Positions 44,396-52,880 of a stretch of 64,000 bases of DNA are shown one piece after another. Origin of the DNA: Planctomycetota bacterium (GTDB lineage Bacteria; Planctomycetota; Phycisphaerae; Phycisphaerales; UBA1924); NCBI GenBank assembly GCA_033763975.1, contig JANRJM010000001.1, positions 243,896 through 307,895 on the forward strand, given 5' to 3'. The notes beneath the pieces were generated by a model. It saw only the letters and a list, made by a program, of their open reading frames with translations, was not told the DNA's origin and searched no databases. The translations under genes and the position numbers were made by a program. How positions within the stretch are numbered: the stretch's first letter is position 1; the number at the start of each line of letters is the position of its first letter.

Positions 44396-44420
44396 CGGCA
44401 CTCTCACCCGGAGTGCTCCC

Positions 44421-46442
44421 ATGCGCCTGATCTCCGCAGTTGCCGCCGTCGTCGCGGCGTCCGTCGGTTCTGTCGTCGTTGCGCAGGACGCCCAGCCCGC
44501 CGACAACATCGGGCACACGCGTCACACGCACCACCACAACGAGAAGCACCCGACCGAGGCGCCCTCGCCCGCCCGCTTCACGACGAGCCGCAAGAGCGAC
44601 ATCGTGCTCCCGCTGCCGCAGGAGAAGGACGCGTTCACGTTCGTCGTGTTCGGCGATCGCACGGGCGGGCCGGTGGACGGGGTGAAGGTGCTCGCCGACG
44701 CCGTCCGCGACACCAACCTGATCGAGCCGGACCTGGTGATGACCGTCGGCGACCTCATCAACGGGTACAACGAGGAGCCCAAGTGGCTGGAGCAGGCCGC
44801 CGAGTACAAGCAGATCATGAGCGAACTGCGCTGCCCGTGGTTCCCGGTCGCGGGCAACCACGACACGTACTGGCGGGGCCAGGGCGAGAAGCCCGTCAAC
44901 GAGCACGACGCGAACTACGAGATGCACTTCGGCCCGCTGTGGTACGCCTTCGAGCACAAGAACGCCTGGTTCATCGCTCTCTACAGCGACGAGACCAACC
45001 CGCAGACCGGCGAGAAGAACTTCGGCAAGCCCGAGAATCACACGATGAGCGAGGAGCAGTTCACCTGGCTCTCGGGCATCCTGCAGAAGGCCAAGGGCGC
45101 CGACCACGTGTTCCTCTTCCTGCACCATCCGCGCTGGATCGGCGGGAACTACGGCAACTCGTGGGACCGCGTGCACCAGTTGCTCGTCAGCGCCGGCAAC
45201 GTCACCGCCGTCTTCGCCGGGCACATCCACCGCATGCGGTACGACCCCAAGGACGGCATCGAGTACGTCACGCTCGCCACCGTCGGGGGCGGGCAGTCGG
45301 GGACCGTGCCCGAGGCGGGCTGGCTGCACCACTACCACCTCGTGACCGTGCGCAAGAACCAGGTCGCGATGGCCGCGTTCCCCGTCGGTGAGGCCATGGA
45401 CGTCCGCGAGATCACCGGCGAGTTCGCCGACCAGTGCGCGAAGATGTTCAACCAGGCGCCCCGCATCGAGGAACCGCTGAAGATCCTCCCCGACGGCTCG
45501 CTCCAGCAGCGGATGCGCATCGCCGTGAGCAACCCGACCACCCGCGAGGCCGACGTCACCGTGATGCTCGACTCCGCCGACTCGCGCTGGATGTTCGGCC
45601 CCGACCACGACCACAAGCGCGTGAAGCCCGGCGAGACGGGCACGTTCGAGTTCGTCGTCCGCCGCCCCGTCGGCGCGGTCGACGCCTACTTCCGCGAGCT
45701 CGAGGCGGTGGTGGACGCCGACGTGCTCATGCCCGGGCACCGCTACGCCCTGCCGACGCGCCGCGTCAGCGTGCCCCTCGACGTCGACAGCCTGCCCCGC
45801 CCGACGCCCTCCGCGGGCGAGCGCGCCATGAACCTCACCGGCGAGGCGGCGATCAGCGTCGCGGATTCGGCGTTCACCCTGCCCGACGGCCCGCTCACCC
45901 TCGAGGCCTGGTTCAACGCCGACGAGTACGGGCGCCGCACCGGCCTGGTCTGCAAGACCGAGAGCTCCGACTACGGCATCTTCGTCAACAATGCCCGCCC
46001 CGAGTTCTCGGTGTTCCTCGGCAACCGCTACGTGAGCGTCACCGCGCCCGAGGCCGTGCTCCGCACCGGCGTCTGGCACCACATCGCGGGCGTGTACGAC
46101 GGCAAGGAAGTCCGCATGTACGTCGACGGCGTGCTCGTCGCCTCGAAGGAAGGCACCGGCAAGCGCAAGACCAACAAGCTGCCCCTCATCCTCGGCGCCG
46201 ACGTCGGGGGCGACAGCACCCCCAACTCGTTCTTCAAGGGGCACATTGACGCCGTCCGCCTGTCCTCCAGCGCCGTCTACTCCGGGCAGAAGTTCCAGCC
46301 CGCACGGCGCCTCACGCCCACCGACTCCACCGTCCTCCTGACGAACATGGACGGCACGCTCGTCGGACGCCTGTGGTTCGAGAAGCCCGACGCCGGCCTG
46401 GGCCAGATGGTCGGCCCCGCGGCCCTCGTCGACGTCAAGTAA
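44421..46442 (+). CDS. Secreted metallophosphoesterase with C-terminal LamG domain
   Basis: The 673 residues start with a signal peptide (MRLISAVAAVVAASVGSVVVAQ) and a His-rich stretch. The calcineurin-type domain has FVVFGDRTGG (a DxT in place of the usual DxH), VGDLINGY, GNHDTY, FLFLHHPRW and AGHIHRM. From about residue 475 a concanavalin/LamG-like domain follows (LTLEAWFNADEYGRRTG to GVWHHIAGVYDGKEVRMYVDGV), likely for carbohydrate binding. It probably dephosphorylates or desulfates polymers outside the cell. A terminator-like hairpin closes it. Confidence 0.88.
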   Translation: MRLISAVAAVVAASVGSVVVAQDAQPADNIGHTRHTHHHNEKHPTEAPSPARFTTSRKSDIVLPLPQEKDAFTFVVFGDRTGGPVDGVKVLADAVRDTNLIEPDLVMTVGDLINGYNEEPKWLEQAAEYKQIMSELRCPWFPVAGNHDTYWRGQGEKPVNEHDANYEMHFGPLWYAFEHKNAWFIALYSDETNPQTGEKNFGKPENHTMSEEQFTWLSGILQKAKGADHVFLFLHHPRWIGGNYGNSWDRVHQLLVSAGNVTAVFAGHIHRMRYDPKDGIEYVTLATVGGGQSGTVPEAGWLHHYHLVTVRKNQVAMAAFPVGEAMDVREITGEFADQCAKMFNQAPRIEEPLKILPDGSLQQRMRIAVSNPTTREADVTVMLDSADSRWMFGPDHDHKRVKPGETGTFEFVVRRPVGAVDAYFRELEAVVDADVLMPGHRYALPTRRVSVPLDVDSLPRPTPSAGERAMNLTGEAAISVADSAFTLPDGPLTLEAWFNADEYGRRTGLVCKTESSDYGIFVNNARPEFSVFLGNRYVSVTAPEAVLRTGVWHHIAGVYDGKEVRMYVDGVLVASKEGTGKRKTNKLPLILGADVGGDSTPNSFFKGHIDAVRLSSSAVYSGQKFQPARRLTPTDSTVLLTNMDGTLVGRLWFEKPDAGLGQMVGPAALVDVK

Positions 46443-46478
46443 TCGCGGCGTGACGGCACGAACAACCTGAACACGGGT

Positions 46479-46511
46479 GGCACAGGGGTCCCGCCTGTGC
46501 CGCTTTGTTTT
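46479..46511 (+). terminator. Terminator hairpin after the metallophosphoesterase gene
   Basis: GGCACAGG and CCTGTGCC form an 8-base stem with a 7-base loop, followed by GCTTTGTTTT. It lies 37 bases after the stop. The GGTGGCACAGG...CCTGTGCC form looks like a dispersed palindromic repeat reused as terminator. Confidence 0.7.
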
Positions 46512-46618
46512 CCGCCCCCGTTACAGCACGGTTGCGCACCAAACCCACGCTGGGGAGTACAACCATCTGGCGTCCCGCTGCCCCGCCGGGCGATCGGGCC
46601 GCCGATGGAGCGCGCCGC

Positions 46619-48889
46619 ATGATCTCTCGCACCTTCGCGTCCCGGCTGCTCGCGGGCCCGGTCTTCGCCCTCGCCGCGCTGTGCCTCCTGGCGCCGGCGC
46701 CCGCCCACGCGCAGGCCGACCGTCGAGTTCACATCATCATCCCGCCCGCCCCGCCGCCCGTGCGGACCGACCTGGCCGTGCGCCTGACCGCGGTGGACGT
46801 CACCGTGCAGATCACCGACCAGGTGGCGACGACGACGCTCGACCTGTCGCTCACGAACACCGGCCCGCGCCCGGCCGAGACGCAGATCGTGCTGCCCGTG
46901 CCCGACGGCGTGGCGATCCGGTCGCTGCAGTGGGACGGCACGGGCGCGGAGCCCAAGGGCGAGGTGCTGCCGCGCGACGAGGCCCGGCGCATCTACGAGG
47001 AGATCGTGCGCGGGCAGCGCGACCCCGCGCTCGTGGAGTTCGCGGGGTTCAACCTCATCCGCACCAGCGTGTTCCCCGTGCCCCCGAACAGCACCCAGCA
47101 CCTGCGCCTGACGTACGAGCACGTCCTGCCCGCCGACGCCGGACGCCTCGACTACTCGATGATCCGCTCGGAGGCGTTCGCGCCCACCGACGTCCGCTGG
47201 AGCATCACCGCCGACATCACGTCGAAGCAGCCCATCGCGACGGTCTACTCCCCGAGCCACGACATCACGCAGGAGCGCCTGGCGCCCGGGCGCGTCAAGG
47301 TTCGTTCGACACCCCGCGCGACCGATCGCGGCGCGTTCATGCTCTCGGTGCTCTCGGAGCGCGCGCCGGGCGAACTGGCGACGACGCTGTACCTGTATCC
47401 CGAGGCCGACCAGACGCTGGGCGGGTACTTCATGCTCGTGCTCGCCCCGCCCGCCGCCCCGCGCGACACCGAGCCGCGCAAGCGCGAGGTCGTGCTGGTG
47501 CTCGACCGGTCGGGCTCGATGCGGGGCGAGAAGTTCGAGCAGGTGCGCCAGGCCGCGACGCAGGTCGTGCGGGGCCTGCGCGAGGGCGAGTTCTTCAACA
47601 TCATCGACTACTCCGACACGATCGCGTCGTTCGCGCCCGCGCCGGTCGAGAAGACCGCGGCGTCTGCCAAGGACGCGGAGAAGTACATCTGGGGCCTCAC
47701 CGCCAACGGCGGGACGAACATTCATGATTCGCTGCTCGAGGCACTCCGCCCCGCGCCCGCGCCGGGAACCGTGCCGCTGGTGCTGTTCCTGACCGACGGC
47801 CTTCCCACCGTCGGCGAACGCGGCGAGGCGAAGATCCGCGAGGCGATGAAGGCCGCCAACGCCAGCAAGCGCCGCATCTTCACCTTCGGCGTCGGGCTCG
47901 ACGTCAACGCGCCGCTGCTCTCCGCCCTCGCGACCAACGCGCGCGGCGCGACGTCGATCGTCCTGCCCGAGGAAGACGTCGAGGTCAAGGTCTCGCAGGT
48001 CTTCCGCCGCCTGCAGGGGCCCGTGCTCACCGAGCCGGCCATGGCCTCGCTCGCCCCCGACGGCGGCCTCTCGGCCCGCCTCGTGCGCGACCAGCTCCCC
48101 GCGACGTTGCCCGACGTCTTCGAGGGCGACCAGATCGTGCTCCTGGGCCGCTACACCAGCGACCGGGCCTTCACGCTCCGCGTGAGCGGCGTCGCCGGCG
48201 ACGTGCCCCGCGCGTTCGACGTCACGATCGACCCCGCGCACGCGACCACCCGCCACGCGTTCGTCCCTCGCCTCTGGGCGGTGCGCAAGGTCGCGACGTT
48301 GGTCGACGAGATCCGCCAGGCCGGCGCAGACGGCGGAGCCCCCAGCGAAGGTCGCATGAAGGAACTCACCGAGGAGATCGTCCGTCTCTCGACCACCTGG
48401 GGCATCCTCACCGAGTACACCGCGTTCCTCGCGCGCGAAGACACAACGTTCATCGGCGGCCTGCCCGCCCGGGCCCCCGCCGCCATGGAGAACCTCCAGC
48501 GCCGTGCGATCAGCGAACGCAGCGGCGGCGGTGGGGCGGCCCAGCAGATGGACCAGACCGAGAAGCTCGGCGCCACCAACGCCAACGCGCGGGGCCTGGA
48601 GACCTACGTCGGCCAGACGCGCGACGGCGCGATCGAGTCGATCAAGGTCGACAGCGTGCAGTACTTCGCCGGGCGGGCCTTCTACCAGCGCGCCGGCAAC
48701 CGCTGGGTCGAGTCGGCGCTGCTCGAGAAGGAATCCGAAGCGCCGGACGTCGTCATCGAGTTCGGGTCGCCCGAGTACTTCCGCCTCGCCGAGCGCCTCG
48801 CGAAGGACAACCGCCAGTCGCTGCTCGCCCAGCGGGCCGAGGTCTACCTCGAGGTTGATTCCAAGCGGGTGCTCGTGCAGGCCCCGTAA
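46619..48889 (+). CDS. Exported VIT-VWA domain protein
   Basis: The 756 residues have a signal peptide (cleaved near APAHAQA), a VIT domain (about 45-190: TDQVATTTLDLSLTNTGPRPAETQIVLPVPDG, RRIYEEIVRGQRDPALVE) and a VWA domain with an intact metal site (D296-R-S-G-S in LVLDRSGSM) and LFLTDGLP. A C-terminal region resembles other VIT-VWA proteins (inter-alpha-trypsin-inhibitor heavy-chain-like). Its role may be binding or envelope stress sensing. GGAG lies eight bases before the ATG. It is immediately upstream of a two-component pair. Confidence 0.9.
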   Translation: MISRTFASRLLAGPVFALAALCLLAPAPAHAQADRRVHIIIPPAPPPVRTDLAVRLTAVDVTVQITDQVATTTLDLSLTNTGPRPAETQIVLPVPDGVAIRSLQWDGTGAEPKGEVLPRDEARRIYEEIVRGQRDPALVEFAGFNLIRTSVFPVPPNSTQHLRLTYEHVLPADAGRLDYSMIRSEAFAPTDVRWSITADITSKQPIATVYSPSHDITQERLAPGRVKVRSTPRATDRGAFMLSVLSERAPGELATTLYLYPEADQTLGGYFMLVLAPPAAPRDTEPRKREVVLVLDRSGSMRGEKFEQVRQAATQVVRGLREGEFFNIIDYSDTIASFAPAPVEKTAASAKDAEKYIWGLTANGGTNIHDSLLEALRPAPAPGTVPLVLFLTDGLPTVGERGEAKIREAMKAANASKRRIFTFGVGLDVNAPLLSALATNARGATSIVLPEEDVEVKVSQVFRRLQGPVLTEPAMASLAPDGGLSARLVRDQLPATLPDVFEGDQIVLLGRYTSDRAFTLRVSGVAGDVPRAFDVTIDPAHATTRHAFVPRLWAVRKVATLVDEIRQAGADGGAPSEGRMKELTEEIVRLSTTWGILTEYTAFLAREDTTFIGGLPARAPAAMENLQRRAISERSGGGGAAQQMDQTEKLGATNANARGLETYVGQTRDGAIESIKVDSVQYFAGRAFYQRAGNRWVESALLEKESEAPDVVIEFGSPEYFRLAERLAKDNRQSLLAQRAEVYLEVDSKRVLVQAP

Positions 48890-48938
48890 CGTCAGGCACG
48901 CCGCCCACGGCCCGGGCGGCGCGGGGAGGGCGCTACCG

Positions 48939-49652
48939 ATGTCGCTGGGGCGAGTGCTGGTGGTAGAGGACGACGGCGCGATCCGGCGCGGGCTGGTCGA
49001 TCTGCTGCGGATCTCCGGGTACGCCCCGCTCGAGGCGCCCGACGGACGGTCGGGGCTCGAACTCGCGACCGGCGCCGAGGTCGACCTGGTGCTGCTCGAC
49101 ATCCTGATGCCCAAGCTCGACGGATGGGGCGTGCTGAGCGAGCTGCGCCGGGCGAAGCCCGCGCTGCCGGTCATCATGCTCACCGCCAAGGGCGAGGAGA
49201 GCGACCGCGTGCGGGGGCTGCGCGACGGCGCGGACGACTACGTCGTGAAGCCCTTCAGCCCGAAGGAACTGCTCGCGCGTGTCGAGGCCGTGCTGCGCCG
49301 CTCGCCCGAGCGTCCGCGGGGCGTGGCGCGCACGACGATCGCCGGGCGCTCGATCGACTTCGACCGGCGGGAGATCACGCTGCCCGACGGCACGCGCGAG
49401 CAGCTCTCCGAGCGCGAGGCCGAGGTGCTGTCGTACCTGGTGACGAACCGCGGGCGCGCGATCGCGCGCGATGAGCTGCTCAGCCGCGTGTGGGGGCTCG
49501 ATCCCCGGGGCGTGCAGACGCGCACGGTCGACATGACCATCGCCCGCCTGCGCGAGGTGCTGCGCGACGACCCGGCCTCGCCGGTGGTGATCGTCACCGT
49601 CCGCCAGCGCGGGTACATGCTCGCGCCGGGCGAGGGCGGGGAGGTCGCCTAG
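48939..49652 (+). CDS. OmpR-family response regulator
   Basis: The 237 residues are a receiver (VLVVEDDGAIRRG, phospho-acceptor D54 in LVLLDILMP, MLTAK, VVKPF) plus a winged-helix DNA-binding domain (LSEREAEVLSYLVTNRGRAIARDELLSRVWG, RTVDMTIARLREVL, TVRQRGYML). GGGGAGG precedes the ATG. The stop overlaps the kinase GTG by one base, so the pair is co-translated. Targets are unknown; the VIT-VWA gene upstream is a candidate. Confidence 0.94.
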   Translation: MSLGRVLVVEDDGAIRRGLVDLLRISGYAPLEAPDGRSGLELATGAEVDLVLLDILMPKLDGWGVLSELRRAKPALPVIMLTAKGEESDRVRGLRDGADDYVVKPFSPKELLARVEAVLRRSPERPRGVARTTIAGRSIDFDRREITLPDGTREQLSEREAEVLSYLVTNRGRAIARDELLSRVWGLDPRGVQTRTVDMTIARLREVLRDDPASPVVIVTVRQRGYMLAPGEGGEVA

Positions 49653-51598
49653 TGCCCCGGGCACGCTGGTCCATCATCGTGTTCGTCGCCGGGGTGTGCG
49701 GCGTGCTCGGGGCGCTCGCGTGGATGACCACGCACGCCCTCCGCCTCGAGCGGCTGGAACTCGAGGCCCGGCGCCAGGCGCGCTACCAGGAGTCGCTGCG
49801 CCTGGCGCTCTGGCGGATGGACGCGAAGGTCACCCCCCTCATCGCGCGCGAGGCCGCCCGACCGTTCTTTCACTACCAGCCCTTCTACGAGCCCGAGCAC
49901 GCGTACTCGCGCCTCGCCGGTCGCGCCGACGCCGGCGCGGTGCTCGTCCCCTCGCCCCTCCTGCAAGGCGCCGAGGGCTTCGTGCGCCTGCACTACGAAC
50001 GCGGCCCGGACGGCGCGCTGGTCTCTCCGCAGGCGCCCGCGCCGCGCGATCTCGATGTCGCGCTGGGCGCCCAGCTCACCGGCTATGTCGCGGCGGCCTC
50101 CGAGGCCGACTTCAAACGCCTCTCGGGGTTCATGGGCGACACCCGCAAGAACGTCGCGCTCGGCGAGGCGGACGCCGCGCCCGCCGACGACCTGCCGGTC
50201 GCCTCGCAAGACGCCCAGCGGGTTCAGTCCGCGTCGGGCCCGCAGCTCGACCAGAGTTACAGCGAGTACACCCAGCGGCAGAGCACCGTCACGTCCGCCA
50301 ATGTGCCCGGGCAGCGACGCGACCGCGCCGCCGAGACCGACAAGGCCCCGCCGGGACCCAGCACCGGGCGAGAGATGAACAAGGCGGCCTCGGAACGCGC
50401 GAAGGACGAGACGGGCGCGTCGGGGCTGTCGGCCCCCAACGCCGCGGAACCGCCGGCGCCCGAGGGGATCGACGGCGAACGCGACGAAGTCTGGACGGGC
50501 CCGTTCGCGCCCCGCTGGGTGGTCGACGAGAACGGCGTGCCCCAGCTGCTCTTCGAGCGCGAGGTGCGCCTGGGCGAGCAGCGCGTCGTGCAAGGTTTCT
50601 GGCTCGACTGGGGCGCCCTGCGCGACGACCTGCTCGCCGGCGCGAGAGATCTCTTCCCGAAGGCGGAACTGCGTCCGCTGCTGGGCGGGGTCGAGGGCGT
50701 GGACGCGGGCGTGCTGGCGCGCACGCTGGCGGCGATCCCGGCGGAACTGGCCGCCCCGGCGCTTCCCGAGGTGCGCATGCCCCTCGTCACCCCGGTGCGG
50801 ACCACGCTCATGCTGACGTGGGCGCTGGCACTGGCGGCGGTTGTCGTGCTGGCGCTGGTGATGCGCGCGTCGGTAGAACTGGCGGAGCGGCGCGGGCAGT
50901 TCGTGTCTGCAGTCACGCACGAACTGCGCACGCCCCTGACAACGTTCGTCATGTACAGCCAGATGCTCGCCGACGGGCTGGTGAGCGACGAGGACGCCCG
51001 ACGCTCCTACATCGGCACGCTGCGCACCGAGAGCCAGCGCCTCGCCCGCATCGTGGAGAGCGTGCTCGACTACGCGCGCCTGAGCAAACGCCGGCGTCCG
51101 TCCACCGTGCGCGCCCGCCTGACGGCCGAGCAGATCGTGGACGGGCTGGCCCCGGTGCTCCGCGCCCGCTGCGAGCAGTCGGGGATGGAACTGGTGGTCG
51201 ACCGCGAGAGCCTGCTGGACTTTCCCGTGACGACCGACCCGCCCACGCTCGAACGCATCCTCTACAACCTCGTCGACAACGCGTGCAAGTACGCCGCCTC
51301 CGGCGACGACCGGCGGGTGCACCTGGTGGCGCGGATGGAACGGCGTGACCTGGTGCTCGCGGTGCGCGACCACGGGCCGGGGATCGCCGCCCCCGAGCGC
51401 ACGCAGGTGTTCAGGGCGTTCACCCGCGGCTCGCGCCAGCAGGACGGCTCGATCCCCGGCCTTGGGCTGGGTCTGGCGCTCGCGCAGGGGTTGGCGCGTG
51501 AACTCGGGGGCGACCTGCGCCTGGCGTCGTCGGGGGCCGCGGCGGGGGCGGGCGCCGGGCACGGGGCGGAGTTCGAGGTCCGCCTCCCGCGCGACTAG
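49652..51598 (+). CDS. Sensor histidine kinase
   Basis: The 648-residue kinase has a first membrane helix (about 5-27), a long extracytoplasmic region (about 28-383) with a charged, Ala/Gln/Asp-rich low-complexity middle, a second helix (about 387-405) and the kinase core: H423 in SAVTHELRTPLTTF, NLVDNACKYA, DHGPGIA and GLGLGLALAQGLARELGG. There is no HAMP domain between helix two and the H-box. The start is a GTG overlapping the regulator stop, with GGGGAGG upstream. Confidence 0.92.
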   Translation: MPRARWSIIVFVAGVCGVLGALAWMTTHALRLERLELEARRQARYQESLRLALWRMDAKVTPLIAREAARPFFHYQPFYEPEHAYSRLAGRADAGAVLVPSPLLQGAEGFVRLHYERGPDGALVSPQAPAPRDLDVALGAQLTGYVAAASEADFKRLSGFMGDTRKNVALGEADAAPADDLPVASQDAQRVQSASGPQLDQSYSEYTQRQSTVTSANVPGQRRDRAAETDKAPPGPSTGREMNKAASERAKDETGASGLSAPNAAEPPAPEGIDGERDEVWTGPFAPRWVVDENGVPQLLFEREVRLGEQRVVQGFWLDWGALRDDLLAGARDLFPKAELRPLLGGVEGVDAGVLARTLAAIPAELAAPALPEVRMPLVTPVRTTLMLTWALALAAVVVLALVMRASVELAERRGQFVSAVTHELRTPLTTFVMYSQMLADGLVSDEDARRSYIGTLRTESQRLARIVESVLDYARLSKRRRPSTVRARLTAEQIVDGLAPVLRARCEQSGMELVVDRESLLDFPVTTDPPTLERILYNLVDNACKYAASGDDRRVHLVARMERRDLVLAVRDHGPGIAAPERTQVFRAFTRGSRQQDGSIPGLGLGLALAQGLARELGGDLRLASSGAAAGAGAGHGAEFEVRLPRD

Positions 51599-51612
51599 GC
51601 AGCCCACCGGCC

Positions 51613-51618
51613 TACCCT
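51613..51618 (+). promoter_or_regulatory. Likely -10 box TACCCT of ndk
   Basis: TACCCT lies 36 bases before the ndk ATG, which has GAGGGAG as ribosome binding site. This is a leadered promoter. Confidence 0.4.
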
Positions 51619-51654
51619 AGCGGCTCAATCCGTAGCAGCACGAGGGAGTCCGCG

Positions 51655-52125
51655 ATGGAAACGACGCTGATCATTCTGAAGCCCGACGCCGTTCAGCGGG
51701 GGCTCATGGGGCGGATCGTCGCCCGCTTCGAGGACAAGGGCTTGCAGGTCGTCGGGTGCAAGCTGATGCGGATTTCTCCGCAGCTCGCCGCGACGCACTA
51801 CGAGGCGCACCAGAGCAAGCCGTTCTACGCCGGCCTGGTGCGGTTCATGACGTCCAGCCCGGTGCTGGTGCTCGCGATCCGCGGGATCGGCGCGATCACG
51901 ATCTGCCGGAACATGATGGGGGCGACGTTCGGCAGCAAGGCGAACCCTGGGACAATCCGGGGCGACTTCGGCGTGTCGAACAGCTTCAACCTGATCCACG
52001 GGAGCGACGGGCCCGAGGCCGCCGAGCGTGAACTCAAGCTGTTTTTCGCGCCCGGCGAGGTGCTGGAGTGGACGCGCGCGGGCGACGCGTGGGTGTACGA
52101 CACGTCGGGCGGCAAGCCCGAGTAA
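51655..52125 (+). CDS. ndk: Nucleoside diphosphate kinase
   Basis: The enzyme balances nucleoside triphosphates through a phospho-histidine. The 156 residues match the family: TLIILKPDAVQRGLMGRIVARFEDKG, YEAHQSKPFYAGLVRFMTSSPV, NMMGATFGSKANPGTIRGDFG and NLIHGSDGPEAAERELKLFF, with the active histidine H115. The length is slightly above the usual 140-145. It is convergent with csrA. Confidence 0.97.
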   Translation: METTLIILKPDAVQRGLMGRIVARFEDKGLQVVGCKLMRISPQLAATHYEAHQSKPFYAGLVRFMTSSPVLVLAIRGIGAITICRNMMGATFGSKANPGTIRGDFGVSNSFNLIHGSDGPEAAERELKLFFAPGEVLEWTRAGDAWVYDTSGGKPE

Positions 52126-52150
52126 CGGGCCTCAAGACGGGCGTCAAGAC

Positions 52151-52181
52151 CGGCCGCGAGACGGGCAGGCCCGTCAGGCCG
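52151..52181. terminator. Stem-loop between ndk and csrA
   Basis: GACGGGC/GCCCGTC (52160-52175) sits inside a second pairing CGGCC/GGCCG. It overlaps the csrA stop and lies 26 bases after the ndk stop. There is no T-run, so a terminating role is only a guess. Confidence 0.3.
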
Positions 52182-52389
52182 AAACCGGCTTGATGGTCGC
52201 GATGACTTCGGCGGGCGCCTGGGCGATCTGCTCGGCGATCTCGCGCCGGTTGATCTCGACATCGCGCGGGAAGTCGAACGCGATGCGCACGCGTTCGCCC
52301 TTGACCGAAGCGATGCGCACGACGCCCAGCGGCTTCTTCGGATCGCCGATGACGACTTCTTCACCCTCGCGCCGCGTGATAACGAGCAT
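52174..52389 (-). CDS. csrA: Carbon storage regulator (translational regulator)
   Basis: CsrA binds GGA motifs in mRNA leaders and controls translation. The 71 residues match the family from the start: MLVITRREGEEVVIGDP, then VRIASVKGERVRIAFDFPRDVEINRREIAEQIAQ, with the RNA-contacting arginine region intact. The AT-rich upstream stretch (about 52490-52580) probably holds its promoter. No flagellar gene, the common csrA neighbour, is in the window. Confidence 0.95.
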   Translation of the reverse strand: MLVITRREGEEVVIGDPKKPLGVVRIASVKGERVRIAFDFPRDVEINRREIAEQIAQAPAEVIATIKPVSA

Positions 52390-52584
52390 CGGCCACGCTC
52401 CGTCCTGGTCCGCCGACGGCGAATCTCACCGCCAGTTGGTTCCACCATCCCGGCCACCACGCCGGTTCCACCGAGGCACGTTATACCGCGCCGGGGACCC
52501 GAGTGTAAGTGGATATCCTGTTTTTCCTTGAAATCCGAAAGAATACCGAACGACTGTAGTCGTCTTTCTGACAGACCTTTAGGC

Positions 52585-52830
52585 TCACGGAACCGCCTCG
52601 ACGCCCCGCACTTCCGGCACGTTCGCCCGCAGGTTCCGCTCGATCCCCAGGCGCAGGGTCATCCCGCTCGACGGGCAGCCCACGCACGCGCCGTGCAGGC
52701 GGATGCGCACCACGCCCTCCGGCGTGACCTCCACCAGTTCGAGATCGCCCCCATCCGACTGCACGGCGGGTCGGATGAGATTCAGGACCCGGTTGACGCG
52801 GTCGAGGATCGGGGCGTCGGTCGTCGGCAT
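52585..52830 (-). CDS. NifU C-terminal domain (Nfu-type) Fe-S protein
   Basis: The 81-residue protein is a single Nfu domain: VLNLIRPAVQSDGGDLELVEV, then GACVGCPSSGMTLRLGIERNL with the cluster-ligating CxxC (C49, C52). Such proteins carry [4Fe-4S] clusters to target enzymes. A TACACT box on the minus strand ends 5 bases before its ATG and no Shine-Dalgarno is present. It is divergent from the 52.9 kb lipoprotein. Confidence 0.95.
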   Translation of the reverse strand: MPTTDAPILDRVNRVLNLIRPAVQSDGGDLELVEVTPEGVVRIRLHGACVGCPSSGMTLRLGIERNLRANVPEVRGVEAVP

Positions 52831-52835
52831 GAGCG

Positions 52836-52874
52836 AGTGTAGTCGGTTGGACGCGGGTTCCGGGCCGCTACGCT
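52836..52874. promoter_or_regulatory. Divergent promoters of the Nfu and lipoprotein genes
   Basis: TACACT on the minus strand (52836-52841) ends 5 bases before the Nfu ATG. On the plus strand TTGGAC (52847-52852) and TACGCT (52869-52874), 16 bases apart, end 6 bases before the ATG at 52881. Both starts look leaderless, all within 50 bases. Confidence 0.55.
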
Positions 52875-52880
52875 CGCCCC

